Shown here piece after piece: positions 63,437 through 64,000 of a stretch of 64,000 nucleotides of DNA (position 1 is its first letter; each line of letters starts with the position of its first letter). The position numbers were made by a program, and so were the translations under genes. The stretch comes from Paraferrimonas sp. SM1919 (GTDB lineage: Bacteria; Pseudomonadota; Gammaproteobacteria; Enterobacterales; Shewanellaceae): assembly GCF_010993985.1 (NCBI RefSeq), contig NZ_WINH01000015.1, forward strand, positions 1-64,000, in the 5' to 3' direction. Under the pieces are notes generated by a model that was not told where the DNA came from, searched no databases, and was given only the letters and a program-made list of their open reading frames with translations.

Positions 63437-64000
63437 CAGGCCTCCTTCTCGGCGTTGACCGTTGGATTTAATACCCCACGATTAATCTGATCACGCTCAA
63501 TCGATTCAAACAACGCTTTAAAGTTCCCCTCACCAAAACCATCATCTTGTTTACGCTGGATAAACTCAAAAAACACCGGTCCGATTACGTTTTCTGAGAA
63601 GATTTGCAACAATAATTTAGGCTGCTCCCCCGAAGTGCTGCCATCAAGCAAAATTCCTCGACTTTGCAATTGCTTAACTGGTTCGCCGTGATTAGGCAGG
63701 CGCTCCTCGAGCATCTGATAATAGGTATCTGGTGGGGCGGTCATAAACCTCATGCCGCGGCCTTTTAAGGCATCCCAACAGGCATAGATATCATCACAAC
63801 TAAAGGCAATATGCTGTACCCCTTCGCCATTGTATTTGAGTAGATATTCTTCGATTTGGCCCCCCTGTCCGGCTTCTTCATTAAGGGGAATGCGAATACG
63901 GCCGTCGGGGGCTGTCATCGCCTTAGAAGTCAGCCCTGTGTACTCGCCTTTAATGTCGAAATAGCGGATCTCTTTAAAGTTGAATAAACGCTCATAAAAA
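63436..64000 (-). CDS. hppD: 4-hydroxyphenylpyruvate dioxygenase, C-terminal part (cut by window edge)
   Basis: The reading frame continues past the right edge; 187 codons are visible. [23 protein letters not shown], then the metal His in [10 protein letters not shown] and the Glu in FFEFIQR, are the HPPD C-domain marks. HPPD converts 4-hydroxyphenylpyruvate to homogentisate. The ATG at 63918 is internal and not the start. It leads the seven-gene operon visible here and fits the catabolic route Phe to Tyr to homogentisate. Confidence 0.93.
   Translation of the reverse strand, partial: FYERLFNFKEIRYFDIKGEYTGLTSKAMTAPDGRIRIPLNEEAGQGGQIEEYLLKYNGEGVQHIAFSCDDIYACWDALKGRGMRFMTAPPDTYYQMLEERLPNHGEPVKQLQSRGILLDGSTSGEQPKLLLQIFSENVIGPVFFEFIQRKQDDGFGEGNFKALFESIERDQINRGVLNPTVNAEKEA

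Overview
The window looks like a chromosome segment of a marine gammaproteobacterium of the Alteromonadales (Shewanella or Ferrimonas relatives). This is inferred from familiar gene neighbours: zapC beside pyrD beside a 1613-residue NAD-dependent glutamate dehydrogenase, pabB beside nudL, and a DUF1302/DUF1329/YCF48/RND cluster. Base composition is moderately AT-rich. I see no rRNA, tRNA or CRISPR array.

Left end (1-7080), accessory DNA. The tail of a REP-associated (Y1) transposase and its hairpins come first. Then, at about 590-3610, there is a run of short unrelated plus-strand genes separated by attC-like recombination sites. This reads as an integron gene-cassette array with no integrase visible in the window. 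A broken gene fragment, a TPR/2-oxoglutarate oxygenase gene, and a second small secreted-protein gene follow. The second gene is preceded by a 92-bp leader collinear with the one that opens the array. A perfect 14 x 8-bp tandem repeat closes the region.

Core-type region (7078-29249): topB, ttcA, DUF2987 and a Bax-like glucosaminidase, then potABCD (polyamine uptake) and a DEAD-box helicase. Next is a divergent locus (GST-like protein, SDR and membrane protein on one strand; bile-acid:sodium-symporter-family transporter and a second GST-like protein on the other). It is followed by a TIGR04219-like outer-membrane protein, zapC, pyrD and gdhB.

Envelope and transport region (29673-50433): the minus-strand cluster DUF1302-DUF1329-YCF48-RND carries a clear terminator-like hairpin between its second and third genes. 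Then come a DUF1800/DUF1501 pair, a diguanylate cyclase, a membrane protein, a SulP transporter, an ABC1/UbiB-like kinase, a c-type heme protein, SelO and a heparin-lyase-like polysaccharide lyase.

Right end (50759-64000): asnS, nudL-pabB, class I fumarase and an S9 peptidase. Last is a tightly coupled minus-strand operon that enters from beyond the right edge: hppD (C-terminal part), a VOC protein, a fumarylacetoacetate hydrolase, a long-form aromatic amino acid hydroxylase, an NADPH:FMN-reductase-like flavoprotein, a 6-pyruvoyl-tetrahydropterin-synthase (PTPS)-like protein with an altered active site, and a sepiapterin-reductase-like SDR. It reads as Phe/Tyr catabolism packaged with its own pterin cofactor genes. 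With the cassette array, it is the most interesting content of the window.
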